From a virus, in the IMG/VR virus record IMGVR_UViG_3300018080_000139, positions 1 to 64,000 of that record: a DNA stretch of 64,000 nucleotides. One strand, 5' to 3'. The translations under genes and the position numbers were made by a program. This document shows positions 33,201 through 40,171 of the stretch, in pieces. Every line of letters starts with the position of its first letter. The first letter of the stretch is position 1. The notes under the pieces are model-generated. The model ran no database searches and was not told the origin of the DNA. It saw nothing but the letters and a program-made list of their open reading frames with translations.

Positions 33201-34957
33201 AGGAGCCGAAGTCCGTACCTCTCGCCGATGTCTTGAAGGCCTCGTACCTCAAGATAGTTGCCGGCCAACCGTACTCGGCCGCGGTCTACCTGTCCGAACT
33301 GTTCCGGGAGGCCCGCAAGCTTAACGCTACCTTGTCCGTGGAAGAGTTCAAAAAAACAATCGAGGACCTGGAAAAGCAGGTCGTAATCGACGCCGTTCCG
33401 GTGAACGATCGGACGATGGTGAAAAGTGGCGAGTACGCGATCACGCAGGCCGACGGAGGCATCATAGACTTTATCATGTGGCGGGAGACAGCGCAAAAGC
33501 GGGCGCAAAAGTCTTCGGTTCCCCCGCAGACATCGAAAGAGCCGGAGCTTTCCAGGGAAGAACAGGTTGCCTTGCTCGTGCTGACGCTGAAGGCCTTAAA
33601 TCCCATCCAAAAGAAGGAGAAGGCCTACCTGTACGGGCTTCCTCACGGCAAGTTCGAAGACACCCTTCTCTCTCTCAGGGAAAAGGGGTATGTCGCCCAG
33701 GGGACGAGCGCGAATACGGCCGGAAAAGACCGCGCCACAGCGATCGCGAAGGAACTCAAGGCGAAGGACGCTATAGGCGCCCTCGAAAAGATCTCGGAGG
33801 CGCGACCGGACCTCTCTCCGACGGCCGCGGCCGTTTCTGCAATCGGCGCGCCTTCGCCAAAACTGGCGTCCGTGGGCAGCCTCTCGTGGGAGGAGAAAGT
33901 TGCGCTCCTGCTTATCTACTCGACGAAGGGGAGCGCGCGGCCCGGCGCTGGGGAGCGCATGGCCGGACTCAAACGAGATGCCTTCTTTGCCGCTGAGAAG
34001 ACTCTCATCGACAAAGGCTTTGCCCAGGCGGCTCCCGGGGAAAAATCGGCCCTCATGACCGAAGAAGGCGTCAAGGCCGTAGAGCGTATGATCGCCGATT
34101 CCGGGCTGCAATACGCCGAACAGCTCATCAAGCAGATGTCCCGAAAGGATGAGGGCCTGGAGTTCTCCCGGCGGAGCTATTCGGATCCGGAAGCCTTTCC
34201 CACATTGCACCGGCTTTACATCGAGGAAGCCGAAAAGCAACCCATGATGGCGGGAAATCTTACTATCTCAGAACTTTACGATGGCATGGTTGCCAAGGGC
34301 TTTTCGAATGACGTCGAAAAGTTTAAATCGGCTTTGCTCGGATGGATGAAGGAGCGAAAACTCACACTCTGGGTGGTCGACTCTCCCCGCCTCGAGCCGA
34401 GATCGAAGACGGATGGCATACCCAGTGATCGGGGCCTTTTGTATTTTGTTCGGATGCCGCGCGAAGGCACCCCTGGCGCGCCGGCGCCGGCGCCATCGGC
34501 ACCCACAAGTCAACCGACGGACCCCGACGCAAGCAAGCCTTCAGTTTCCGCAGCAAAGAAGAAGTACACTTTGGATTTCGATAAGGCCGGCGATAAACGG
34601 AAGAGTTTTCCATATGTTGCACGTCTGTTCCTCGACGACCGCGGGGCGGTGAAGCGGGACTTCAAGGACCTCAATCGAGAGTATTTGGGAAAATATGATG
34701 TCCGCGTGTACGGTAGGTACACCGTGGAAGAGGGGGAGGTGCTGGAAATCCAAGAAGGGGAGGGATCGTGGAGAGATAAGGACCGGCATATTTACATCGT
34801 ATTGGCCGGCGAAGAGCGTTACGTGGGGAAGGCGACAGACGTTAAAGTACATCGTCAGATCACAGAATATTTGGGCGGCAAGATAGAAGTGGAAGATATT
34901 GCGTTTAAGAGGCCTCTTATACAACCACCACAGGAGGACCCCAGATTGGAAGATTAG
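27218..34957 (+). CDS. Giant protein 2: winged-helix-like modules with HEAT-like and Nudix domains
   Basis: 2579 residues, ribosome binding site TGAGGAGGACGACC. Winged-helix-like modules open near residues 64, 183, 465, 560, 687, 1020, 1344, 1626, 1728, 2110 and 2221. Residues about 838-990 look like HEAT repeats (YAAIRILNVGRDTSDEAMAQLEKAL). Residues about 1165-1300 are a Nudix domain: LPGGFVEGNKPG...REEVEQETGL, then DPRSTGDRW as in ADP-ribose-type Nudix enzymes. The Nudix box deviates, with Lys where the first Glu is expected. The C-terminal about 130 residues form a separate alpha/beta domain. Poly-domain giants of this kind resemble the polyvalent proteins of phages and plasmids delivered into cells. 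Enzymatic activity is inferred. Confidence 0.6.
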   Translation: MADLKKALEFALQFKSVEAAADHAAKIREGGDEKKLKGAKYQAIVKSIEKGGTKAEAVFAMRKLGPKDFAVLAVDFHGMPLTTLRGVVSNPEQYAVRAKMEKLKLYEPGRTGVVSDFGAQVLNLAYPNRTYKNEKARMKAIMDDVYKEADAKASTPTEPQPDPKKALPVVPVKAKYKIALERLTPEEKIVLVSMSAYPIGTKPKGFPGESVRTKDQAALAQRYTKLTPIEFVRIQRELFRGKKREGQPVIPPVTLGGQRIFQQDFATKDYILSDPGKSVADSIRNALNQRTHIKTLQALKKERDAVQAAGGPELFAKGVKAQTIKPPMGRPAAAPPRVTIADLQKLMDDFREVFDKEILAVNRYEVWETPRTKKAYETLRDDVIPRLVAYWNSMPKGELAKEYDKHIEALQDKSMERMVITATQTRAQFLLPLQHLAAINRLGEIDREEWKNDKAARLDFNSLVLDEKAMVVALAVHIYDPKEIEIYTGFNGREQEDALKSLKDKNIVVLPRMKGNDFTRPEEFRAQIDELVREDYQHGVAKGALMRFAKKTHFPALYKPHQAAYIVLLWKAQKSYGDVTNEEFYKVAKENGYGRMGVMYAEDARRWAKKEGLIETGRYDVGKLTPYGEAFFDYLYSIVYRGKTVPEMLKALQPKVEVDKIKVDLGAGPLTLATSQTKAMTADDTGLSWEEEMVALSYLANVKKWGGHPDYRRFMTTVVLRLMSSDEFDRGREGLQKKGLVGKRDQVTAKTRALGELIKKRLGMPEGTVQGARDALAKKRPGGPLNIQNQATDSAESPVASAIGSLMQSPQAQGEDMIPGSLRVPLSARNKLRGAYTMNDAELSRLVDDFIAGKQYLALVHLSSILPQNPNISPRTHDGLRMMLKDQGYDAFAGFEEAMDYGLADEVLQIIGTATHPGKVVPFAKLLPRIRKIVTDDGKWENRYAAIRILNVGRDTSDEAMAQLEKALEDQDERVRGIAKKTLEKLGKSSGVLTAVDKRTATEPGPEEKEPPRRPDLKDLSWGELVALGVWSYHPNVDRGMIGDRLAKYKVEAPATILANLEKRPGMITTEVPGEEDLEGFETVVPLPSDEGIVLWALTDLGRSVGEDVRRLVGNPAEALKFRQKMQEFIPDRESATSKPKPAIFAGREEKREASGLWHEGENRAADALVLLPLKGIPYILLIQRRDGTYALPGGFVEGNKPGAAAAADASREEVEQETGLSLPPKAREIGYYSDKGRDPRSTGDRWVSTRVFAYHMPDASNLPPVTHEGDPDGGARHALWVTIPETRRLNFYADHAKILKKYLEDELRNMAAEGLLLHDVVDEVLSGVKSRGKIPEMKLDLSRLAWTEKVALLAQNAWWTSIDEVAGGMSHAVDATGIGEDEYEDALGALMQVQMGGEYIMKPVGRVTSTGVKVVDALLAELQAKSVPEALRKLKASRPSTPDAKADEADLFAGEGRDIGQKLRISIRRPDQELTNEELTARIKHDVGPSKRQESWSFFVQRRSLKPGIDAKEYWAIWDKVRPNPHEREIEVTFEPTHKETLTGAEVMVIRDKESRGGYLAIFASGATSQITRHTPKQNFVSLKDGTPFNWGFPPEEKKAPASKVVLTPEGKSLSGEVQDFLQKIDEKQKVALLVAAIPEIWSKANARDYKEAVYLEATGGDDEDYWRQISRLEELGGTDSHGVVTEFGAEVVKGITGGRSPIEFLHYNKGVTWRVSHYFYGETLPPRLGPAILAILLSRSSPRDEFQKMKWSIEWVEYGNKYLREQNLLDSSNKLTKEGMFTAYEIFASAGTSKLSEILARLDRQLRLDSKPGHDYAVEVAAPPGSFEMGMGKMKLRKGFSSPVSVMRKKEGELPLPKELEGFKLSGKLASVPKLVAQMFRIKRPLKKRKEIYEKLHVILREELEDRLNDAGVHSAYYAGGKMSDYRGGVYSGLLRVLTRKDALGKPETEKDILMNARSVLWSAEKAQAMVDDLIAKYGKKQKEGLESILPHEEPKSVPLADVLKASYLKIVAGQPYSAAVYLSELFREARKLNATLSVEEFKKTIEDLEKQVVIDAVPVNDRTMVKSGEYAITQADGGIIDFIMWRETAQKRAQKSSVPPQTSKEPELSREEQVALLVLTLKALNPIQKKEKAYLYGLPHGKFEDTLLSLREKGYVAQGTSANTAGKDRATAIAKELKAKDAIGALEKISEARPDLSPTAAAVSAIGAPSPKLASVGSLSWEEKVALLLIYSTKGSARPGAGERMAGLKRDAFFAAEKTLIDKGFAQAAPGEKSALMTEEGVKAVERMIADSGLQYAEQLIKQMSRKDEGLEFSRRSYSDPEAFPTLHRLYIEEAEKQPMMAGNLTISELYDGMVAKGFSNDVEKFKSALLGWMKERKLTLWVVDSPRLEPRSKTDGIPSDRGLLYFVRMPREGTPGAPAPAPSAPTSQPTDPDASKPSVSAAKKKYTLDFDKAGDKRKSFPYVARLFLDDRGAVKRDFKDLNREYLGKYDVRVYGRYTVEEGEVLEIQEGEGSWRDKDRHIYIVLAGEERYVGKATDVKVHRQITEYLGGKIEVEDIAFKRPLIQPPQEDPRLED

Positions 34958-35217
34958 AAGCGGACATCCGTGACTATTACACCAAAACTTATTGGGGACA
35001 CAACGGCCAGCTGCGATTGAGTGAGTTGTGGCCTCATCTGGAAAGTTTGGGATACACACGAGAGTGGGCTAAACCGAAGGTGCTGGAGCTGAAGAACTCG
35101 GGGAAGCTTAGACTACGGGCTGCTATCAATATGTCAGGGCTGCAAGAAGCGGACATCATTCGGGAGCGTAACGAGATCTATTTTGCTCTGCAAATCCCGG
35201 ATCTTATGGATTTCTAA
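34945..35217 (+). CDS. DIRDYY-module protein with a non-standard start
   Basis: The protein LEADIRDYYTKTYWGHNGQLRLSEL...FALQIPDLMDF is homologous to the C-terminus of the next gene (DIRDFYSRTYRDHRG...FALQIPDLR), so its N-terminus must lie upstream of the first conventional start, a TTG at 35017. In frame, no ATG, GTG or TTG exists between the stop near 34906 and 35017. An ATT at 34945 sits 7 bases after CAGGAGG. Either ATT is the start or the module is joined to giant protein 2 by a -1 shift at GACCCCAG. The two frames overlap by 13 nt. Confidence 0.55.
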   Translation: MGRLEADIRDYYTKTYWGHNGQLRLSELWPHLESLGYTREWAKPKVLELKNSGKLRLRAAINMSGLQEADIIRERNEIYFALQIPDLMDF

Positions 35218-35233
35218 GCAGAGGGAAGTTAGC

Positions 35234-36031
35234 ATGGAAGATTTGAAGAAGTTTTTCGAGGCCGAACTGAGTTTAGACTTGCCTGGCTTTGCTCGACGCC
35301 GAAAAGAGTTTTGGGCCCGGATACGCAATGCTTGGGAGTCCTTCCCCTCCTTGGGCAGGGAAACCATCAAAAAGATCGAGGATGAAACTAGAAAATTTGC
35401 GGACAAGGAAAAACATCCCGCGGCTAAAATAGCGGCGAAGATAGCTGGAATACGGGCTATACAAGGGCTGTGGGACATCGACGGCGGAGACGCTTGGCGG
35501 AAGCATCGAATCGAAAAATACAACCCCGTCGGGAGAGCGGAGATTTTGATTAGAAAAGAAGCGGGGAGCATACTGAGGGACGTTTTCGAGCTTGTCTACA
35601 ACACACCACATCCAACTGGGAGCCGGGAGGCTATAGCATATAAAATCCCGCGTGACGCTCAGAAGGTAAAGCCTCTTTATCCAAAGTTCAGGACGGATTT
35701 CGTGGAACCAAAACCGCCAGGGCGCTCTCCCTCCTCGCCAACCCCTCGACCGAATAAACCTGCCTTGGATTTTGTTGGGGACATCCGGGACTTTTACTCA
35801 CGGACTTACCGGGATCACCGAGGGCTAATGCTGCTATCCCAGGCTTTGGATTACGCCGAGAGGCGTTTAAAGCTTAATCGCGGCGACGCTAAAAAGTTGC
35901 TTCTGCAGTACACCAACCAAGGCAAGTTTCGCCTGGTAAAGGCGTTTGAGATTACCGGACTACAAGAAAAAGATGTGATCCGCGAGGGAGGCAAGATTTA
36001 CTTCGCGCTCCAGATTCCGGACTTGCGGTAG
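35234..36031 (+). CDS. Hypothetical protein with DIRDFY module, 265 residues
   Basis: ATG 35234 (MEDLKKFFEAELSLDLPGF) follows GAGGGAAG; an upstream start would overlap the previous gene. The N-terminal domain (about 1-165) is helical and basic. A proline-rich linker (PKPPGRSPSSPTPRPNKP) leads to the C-terminal about 85-residue module shared with the preceding small gene. The N-terminal peptide is like those of giant protein 1 and the gene at 36428. Confidence 0.55.
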   Translation: MEDLKKFFEAELSLDLPGFARRRKEFWARIRNAWESFPSLGRETIKKIEDETRKFADKEKHPAAKIAAKIAGIRAIQGLWDIDGGDAWRKHRIEKYNPVGRAEILIRKEAGSILRDVFELVYNTPHPTGSREAIAYKIPRDAQKVKPLYPKFRTDFVEPKPPGRSPSSPTPRPNKPALDFVGDIRDFYSRTYRDHRGLMLLSQALDYAERRLKLNRGDAKKLLLQYTNQGKFRLVKAFEITGLQEKDVIREGGKIYFALQIPDLR

Positions 36032-36039
36032 GAGGACTT

Positions 36040-36423
36040 ATGGAACCTGACATAAAGACGCTGAAAAAACTGGTGGAGGACTTCGACACCCTGTTTTCGT
36101 TTTTCACGCCACTTGCTCCGCAAAAGGCCGGGTCCTACATGCTTCAACTCAAGACGGCCGTCGGAGAGCCGGAGATGAAGCGGGCCTTGGACTATTACGC
36201 GCAGAAGTTCTCCTCCCCTTCTTCAGAAGAAATTCGTGACGCAGCCGAGAACGTCCGGACGTCGCTTGCTGTTCTCAACAAGCGCCTGGACCGGGCTTTC
36301 GACATCGTTTCTTCCAGGGCCTACGAGCGGGAGTACGAGGCCCGATATGGGGAGCCGCCGGCGGACGCTCGCTTCTCGAAAAAAATAAGAGAGGCTATTG
36401 ACAGACTGACTTGTAGGGGATAG
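36040..36423 (+). CDS. Helical hypothetical protein, 127 residues
   Basis: Ribosome binding site TAGGAGGACTT. All-helical (KTLKKLVEDFDTLFSFFTPLAPQKAGSYMLQLKTAVGE...). No family. It lies in the set of small genes that follow the giant proteins and may be a packaged protein. Confidence 0.5.
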   Translation: MEPDIKTLKKLVEDFDTLFSFFTPLAPQKAGSYMLQLKTAVGEPEMKRALDYYAQKFSSPSSEEIRDAAENVRTSLAVLNKRLDRAFDIVSSRAYEREYEARYGEPPADARFSKKIREAIDRLTCRG

Positions 36424-36427
36424 ACTT

Positions 36428-36937
36428 ATGATGGAAGACTTTAAACCGATCTTTTTCGAAAGCGCGCGCCGAAGTCTGACGGAAGACTACAAAGCCGAGA
36501 ATACCAAGAATTTCGGGCGTGTGATGAACCTCGGCGCGAGCTTGGCGGCCGATTTTCGGGGGATCGCAAACTTACCAGAGGTGGCCGCCGAAGACAAAGG
36601 AGACTATCTGCAGGCCGCGGAAAAGCTGAAGCGTGTGGCGGCCGCGGAAAGCGAGTTTATCTTGGCATTGGAGAGGCTGATGGAGGTTCACGGGATTCTT
36701 GTGGAAGAAGAAGACGACTTGTTTCGCTTTTCGAACCCGATAAAGAAGGCTTTCGGTTATGGTGGAAAAGACGAGCGCCCGGTTTTTTTCCCCAAACGTA
36801 AGAAAATTCTCGAGCGCATACGTAAAGGCCGCGACAGGATGATGGCGGCTTTTGTGCAGGGTGTGAGGTCGTGGGCAAAAGAAAAATACGACAGGTATGA
36901 GGACCTCCGCCCGGCCCCCCCTGGAGGATGGAGATGA
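36428..36937 (+). CDS. Hypothetical protein, 169 residues
   Basis: Begins ATGATGG, so either Met may be used. N-terminus MMEDFKPIFFESARRSLTEDY is of the putative head-targeting type. The rest is helical and charged, with a basic stretch near residues 115-140 (FFPKRKKILERIRKGRDRMM). No family is recognised. Confidence 0.5.
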   Translation: MMEDFKPIFFESARRSLTEDYKAENTKNFGRVMNLGASLAADFRGIANLPEVAAEDKGDYLQAAEKLKRVAAAESEFILALERLMEVHGILVEEEDDLFRFSNPIKKAFGYGGKDERPVFFPKRKKILERIRKGRDRMMAAFVQGVRSWAKEKYDRYEDLRPAPPGGWR

Positions 36938-36963
36938 CACGGGAAGCTTTTCCGCGGCGGTGA
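36934..36963 (+). CDS. Nine-residue coupled mini-ORF
   Basis: ATG 36934 has the best ribosome binding site of the area (GGAGGATGGAG) but encodes only MTREAFPRR. Its stop TGA shares a base with the patatin ATG (TGATG). It probably serves to deliver ribosomes to the patatin start. Confidence 0.35.
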   Translation: MTREAFPRR

Positions 36964-37829
36964 TGGAGCCAGCCCCTCTCGTTTTCAGTGGTGGTGGCTC
37001 GAAAGTGCCAATCCATGTCGGAGCGCTGCAGGCGGTCGAAGACGTTGGAGTTGAAGTCTCCTCCTACTTGGGGACATCGGCCGGCGCGATCGTGGCCGCC
37101 CTGGCGGCCGACGGGATGAAAGCGCGGGAAATGTGGTCTCTTGTTCGTACTCTCGACTTTTCGAAGTTTGTGAAGAGGACCTGGCCGGAAGTGGTCGCTA
37201 ATTTTTTCTTCGGCCGCGGTCTCGTGTCCGGAGCGTATCGCCATGATTTTTTTCGGGAGTTGTTCGGCATCAAGACTATGGCGGACTTGCGAAATCTTAA
37301 GGTTTTCGGGCATTCGCTGGCGCGGCGGCGATGGGTGGAAATCTCGGCGACCTCGTACCCGGGGATGCCGGTTGCCTTGGCTTTGCAGATTTCCACGGCA
37401 ATTCCGATCCTGTTCAGCCCCGTTGGCATTGGCAAGGTCTCTCGGAAGACAAAGCGGGAATTCGACCGGGATTGGCTGGTTGATGGAGGGGTCTCCAAGA
37501 ATTTTCCGGTCGATCGCGCTGGCCGTCGCTTTGTCGGTCATCTGATAGACTCACCGGAAGGCCCGGATTGGCAGGACATCTCTGTGCGCTCACTATTTCG
37601 CGAGACGTTTTCTCAGCTTGTGGGCGCCAACGCCGAGGAGTCTATCCGTAACGCCAGCCCGAATGGGCTCGTTGTCCGCTCGACTTATCGAAAATCCGTA
37701 ACCGATTTTTCGGTGAGCGCGCAGGAAAAAGAAAATATGTTTGATCTCGGTTACGCCGGGATGTCTGAAAGCTTGAAAATATGGCTCAAGGAGGAGTGTT
37801 ATGATAAAAGGCCCGCAGAAGCCCGGTGA
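36963..37829 (+). CDS. Patatin-like phospholipase
   Basis: 288 residues from ATG 36963 (MEPAPLVFSGGGSKVPIHVGAL). Visible family motifs: the oxyanion loop GGGSK near residue 10, the nucleophile elbow GTSAG (Ser39) and the Asp of DGG (D174), giving the Ser-Asp dyad of patatin lipases. No signal peptide or TM segment, so it would be cytosolic or virion-packaged. Patatin-like enzymes hydrolyse membrane lipid acyl chains. Patatins act in anti-phage defence and as secreted effectors, and are unusual beside phage head genes. A longer in-frame start at 36897 is possible. Confidence 0.85.
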   Translation: MEPAPLVFSGGGSKVPIHVGALQAVEDVGVEVSSYLGTSAGAIVAALAADGMKAREMWSLVRTLDFSKFVKRTWPEVVANFFFGRGLVSGAYRHDFFRELFGIKTMADLRNLKVFGHSLARRRWVEISATSYPGMPVALALQISTAIPILFSPVGIGKVSRKTKREFDRDWLVDGGVSKNFPVDRAGRRFVGHLIDSPEGPDWQDISVRSLFRETFSQLVGANAEESIRNASPNGLVVRSTYRKSVTDFSVSAQEKENMFDLGYAGMSESLKIWLKEECYDKRPAEAR

Positions 37830-38178
37830 CGCCCCGGTCAAAGCGCCGGCGGAAGACAGCGACGTCAAGCGAGACGGGAACCGCTTCATCGACGCGATTT
37901 TGGCCGCCATGCAAAAGCAGGTGGATGAAGACCTCGCTTCGATACGCGAGGAGATGAACGAGATGCGGAAGCAATTCGAGGATTTGAAGTCAGAGAACGC
38001 GACGAAGCGGACGGAGCTGCTCAAGCAAGTGGACGAGAAGAACGCGGCTGCGCGAAAAGACGTCGACGACTCGATGGCACAGTATCAAACCTCGATAGAC
38101 AACAGCGTTCAGGCCGTCGCGAATCTCGAGCGACGGCTGACAGGGCTGAAAGTGAGTCTCGAAGTCCCCTCGGCGTAA
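37801..38178 (+). CDS. Coiled-coil protein, 125 residues
   Basis: Ribosome binding site CAAGGAGGAGTGTT lies inside the end of the patatin gene (29-nt overlap). Residues about 25-120 form a continuous heptad coiled coil (VDEDLASIREEMNEMRKQFEDLKSENATKRTELLKQVDEKN). The N-terminus is Pro/Lys-rich. A partner of the patatin or of the membrane protein next to it is plausible but unproven. Confidence 0.6.
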   Translation: MIKGPQKPGDAPVKAPAEDSDVKRDGNRFIDAILAAMQKQVDEDLASIREEMNEMRKQFEDLKSENATKRTELLKQVDEKNAAARKDVDDSMAQYQTSIDNSVQAVANLERRLTGLKVSLEVPSA

Positions 38179-38199
38179 AAGCAGTGAAGGAGGTTTGCC

Positions 38200-38643
38200 A
38201 TGGAGAACGGCGGAAACAAAGAGCCGGACAGCCAAATAAAAAGCCTGGAAGACTTGAAATCTGGAGTGGATGACGACCTTCCTAAGGGGGATCCAGACAC
38301 TTACGTTCGTGAGTATCAAACGAAGACGCGAGAGGGACGCTGGACAACGCTTATCGAGACCGCGCGAGAGGGTGTGAAGATCACGAAGCGGATAAGCCGA
38401 ACGCTCGACGAAATAAGCTCACGGCTTGAGTTCATGTCGGACCTGGGGGTTCTTCTGTGCGCCGTAATGCTGGGGGCAAAGATCGTCACTCTCGGGATGG
38501 AGACAGTCACCGGCTGGACCGACGTCCTGTTCGCGCTGACTTGTACAATTATGTGGATGAACAACGGCGCGCGCCTTCCAAAATCCAAGACGGCCGTGGT
38601 CGCGAAGAAGATCAAGGACACCTTCACGAACTTGCAGGATTAG
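38200..38643 (+). CDS. Two-TM membrane protein, 147 residues
   Basis: Ribosome binding site GAAGGAGGTTTGCC. Residues 1-80 are polar, including a helical stretch (LIETAREGVKITKRISRTLDEISSRL). Two hydrophobic helices follow (LGVLLCAVMLGAKIVTLG and VLFALTCTIMWM), then a basic tail. Placed between the coiled-coil and the FHA protein, it could anchor this module in the membrane. It also has holin-like size and topology, though holins are normally beside an endolysin. Confidence 0.6.
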   Translation: MENGGNKEPDSQIKSLEDLKSGVDDDLPKGDPDTYVREYQTKTREGRWTTLIETAREGVKITKRISRTLDEISSRLEFMSDLGVLLCAVMLGAKIVTLGMETVTGWTDVLFALTCTIMWMNNGARLPKSKTAVVAKKIKDTFTNLQD

Positions 38644-38650
38644 GATTGAG

Positions 38651-40171
38651 GTGGAAATGCCCGAATTATTATATCTCGACAAGTACGGGGAGAAGAAGAC
38701 TCTCGAAGTCAAGGAGCGTGCGACAATCGGCACTTTCGACGACTGCGATGTGTGCTTGTCTTCCTCAGCGCTCGACGAAAGGCATGTTCTGATTTTCAGC
38801 GCGGAGTGTGGCTGGGAGGACGAATTTTCCGAGGCGGACGCCGGCAAGTACTTCGTGAAAAACGTGGGGTCCCGCCCTGTTTTCGTCCACCATGTAATCC
38901 GGAGAGCTAGCGAAGTGCTGGAGCCTGGAGCGAGATCAGGCCTGTCCGCAAAAGTTTCCATTTCGGTTGGGACTGCACGCGAGGGAGACCAGGTTACGGT
39001 CGTGTGGATGAATGCCGAAGCGGAATACGCCGACGAAGATTACCGGATTGTCCGGCTGAAAGCCAGCAGTGGAAAAGACGAGCTTCTCGATCTCGAGGTG
39101 CGAAGGCATCTCGAAAATTACTATCTGCGCTTGCGAGGGGTGGCCGCGAAGCCTGGGGATGTCGCGCGGGCGACGGCTCTTTTTCTGCGAGAGTCTTTCG
39201 ACGTGTCCATGGCCGCCATCTATCGCCGGACCGGGCCGAAATGGAAGTCCGCGGCCGTGTCCCGGAGGCTGAAGAGCGATGAGTACGTACCGTCGACGAC
39301 GATTTTCCGTCGGGCCATCGAGGAAAAGACGCCACTCCTCGTTCGTTTCGAAGACGGCGTGGTAAAAATCGACGAAGAGGCCTCGACACCTTCGCTTTCC
39401 GTTGTGGCGTCGCCGGCAAAGCGCGCCGTACTAATCCCTCTCTTTCAGGGGGATAGCGTTTTCGGAATGCTGTACTTGGACACGCGCGACGAGACCATCT
39501 TGACACAAAAGGACTATGACGTTCTGGTCCGGATGGTTCACCGCGGGGGGGTGGGAGCCGTTCTCGCCGGCTATCTCGCCGAGGACGCGGAGGCGAAGCA
39601 GTTTTTGCTTTTTCGGGATTCTCCACCGCGTGGTGAATACTGGCGTTACGTTTTCGCGGCGGAGAGGGCGCCTTACCCCCTTACGGGAGTTAAGGTTGAC
39701 AAGGACCGCGGGATTATGCGCTTTCTTTTCGGACACGTTTCCGATAAGCTCTCTACGGTCTGCCGGGTCAAGAGCTTTTGCGCGGGGGCGATGGCCGCCG
39801 GCGTCGAGGATTTGCTCACCATCGCCACCAGGTACTCGGTTTCGATCGACGACTCCGTCGATCTGCTTAAAGCTGGGCTGTCGCACATAACAGTGGCTTT
39901 CCCGGATGAGGGGGATATACTCGACGACACGGACGCCGAGACGCGGACCGTTCGCGTCGGCCTTTTCGGGGACGTGTATGCCTACATGCGGAAAGACGGT
40001 AAGGTGTATGAGTTTCGAGACGACGAGGAAGGCTACAGGGATTTCGAATTCGCCGTCGGGGACTACTTGGTGATTTCTCTTCGCCGCATTCCCGATAGAT
40101 TTCTCACCGATCGAGTCCGAGAGCTGAAAAAGCACAGTCGCGACTTCTTTTTGCTCGCAAGGGAGAGATGA
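38651..40171 (+). CDS. FHA-GAF-phosphatase-like signalling protein
   Basis: Start is GTG 38651 or ATG 38657, both near TAGGATTGAGG. Residues about 5-115 fit a forkhead-associated domain (RATIGTFDDCDVCLSSSALDERHVLI: the strand-loop binding phosphothreonine). About 160-310 fit a GAF domain (ATALFLRESFDVSMAAIYRR...VLIPLFQGDSVFGMLYLDTR). About 320-506 resemble a SpoIIE/PP2C fold (GDYLVISLRRIPDRFLTDRVREL), but I do not see the usual metal-binding aspartates clearly. The stop overlaps the kinase start (ATGATG), so the two proteins are co-produced. Confidence 0.6.
   Translation: MEMPELLYLDKYGEKKTLEVKERATIGTFDDCDVCLSSSALDERHVLIFSAECGWEDEFSEADAGKYFVKNVGSRPVFVHHVIRRASEVLEPGARSGLSAKVSISVGTAREGDQVTVVWMNAEAEYADEDYRIVRLKASSGKDELLDLEVRRHLENYYLRLRGVAAKPGDVARATALFLRESFDVSMAAIYRRTGPKWKSAAVSRRLKSDEYVPSTTIFRRAIEEKTPLLVRFEDGVVKIDEEASTPSLSVVASPAKRAVLIPLFQGDSVFGMLYLDTRDETILTQKDYDVLVRMVHRGGVGAVLAGYLAEDAEAKQFLLFRDSPPRGEYWRYVFAAERAPYPLTGVKVDKDRGIMRFLFGHVSDKLSTVCRVKSFCAGAMAAGVEDLLTIATRYSVSIDDSVDLLKAGLSHITVAFPDEGDILDDTDAETRTVRVGLFGDVYAYMRKDGKVYEFRDDEEGYRDFEFAVGDYLVISLRRIPDRFLTDRVRELKKHSRDFFLLARER

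Noticed and set aside
38200-38643. Two-TM protein as a holin
   Set aside because: Topology fits loosely, but the long polar N-terminal half and lack of a neighbouring endolysin make a holin call unsupported.
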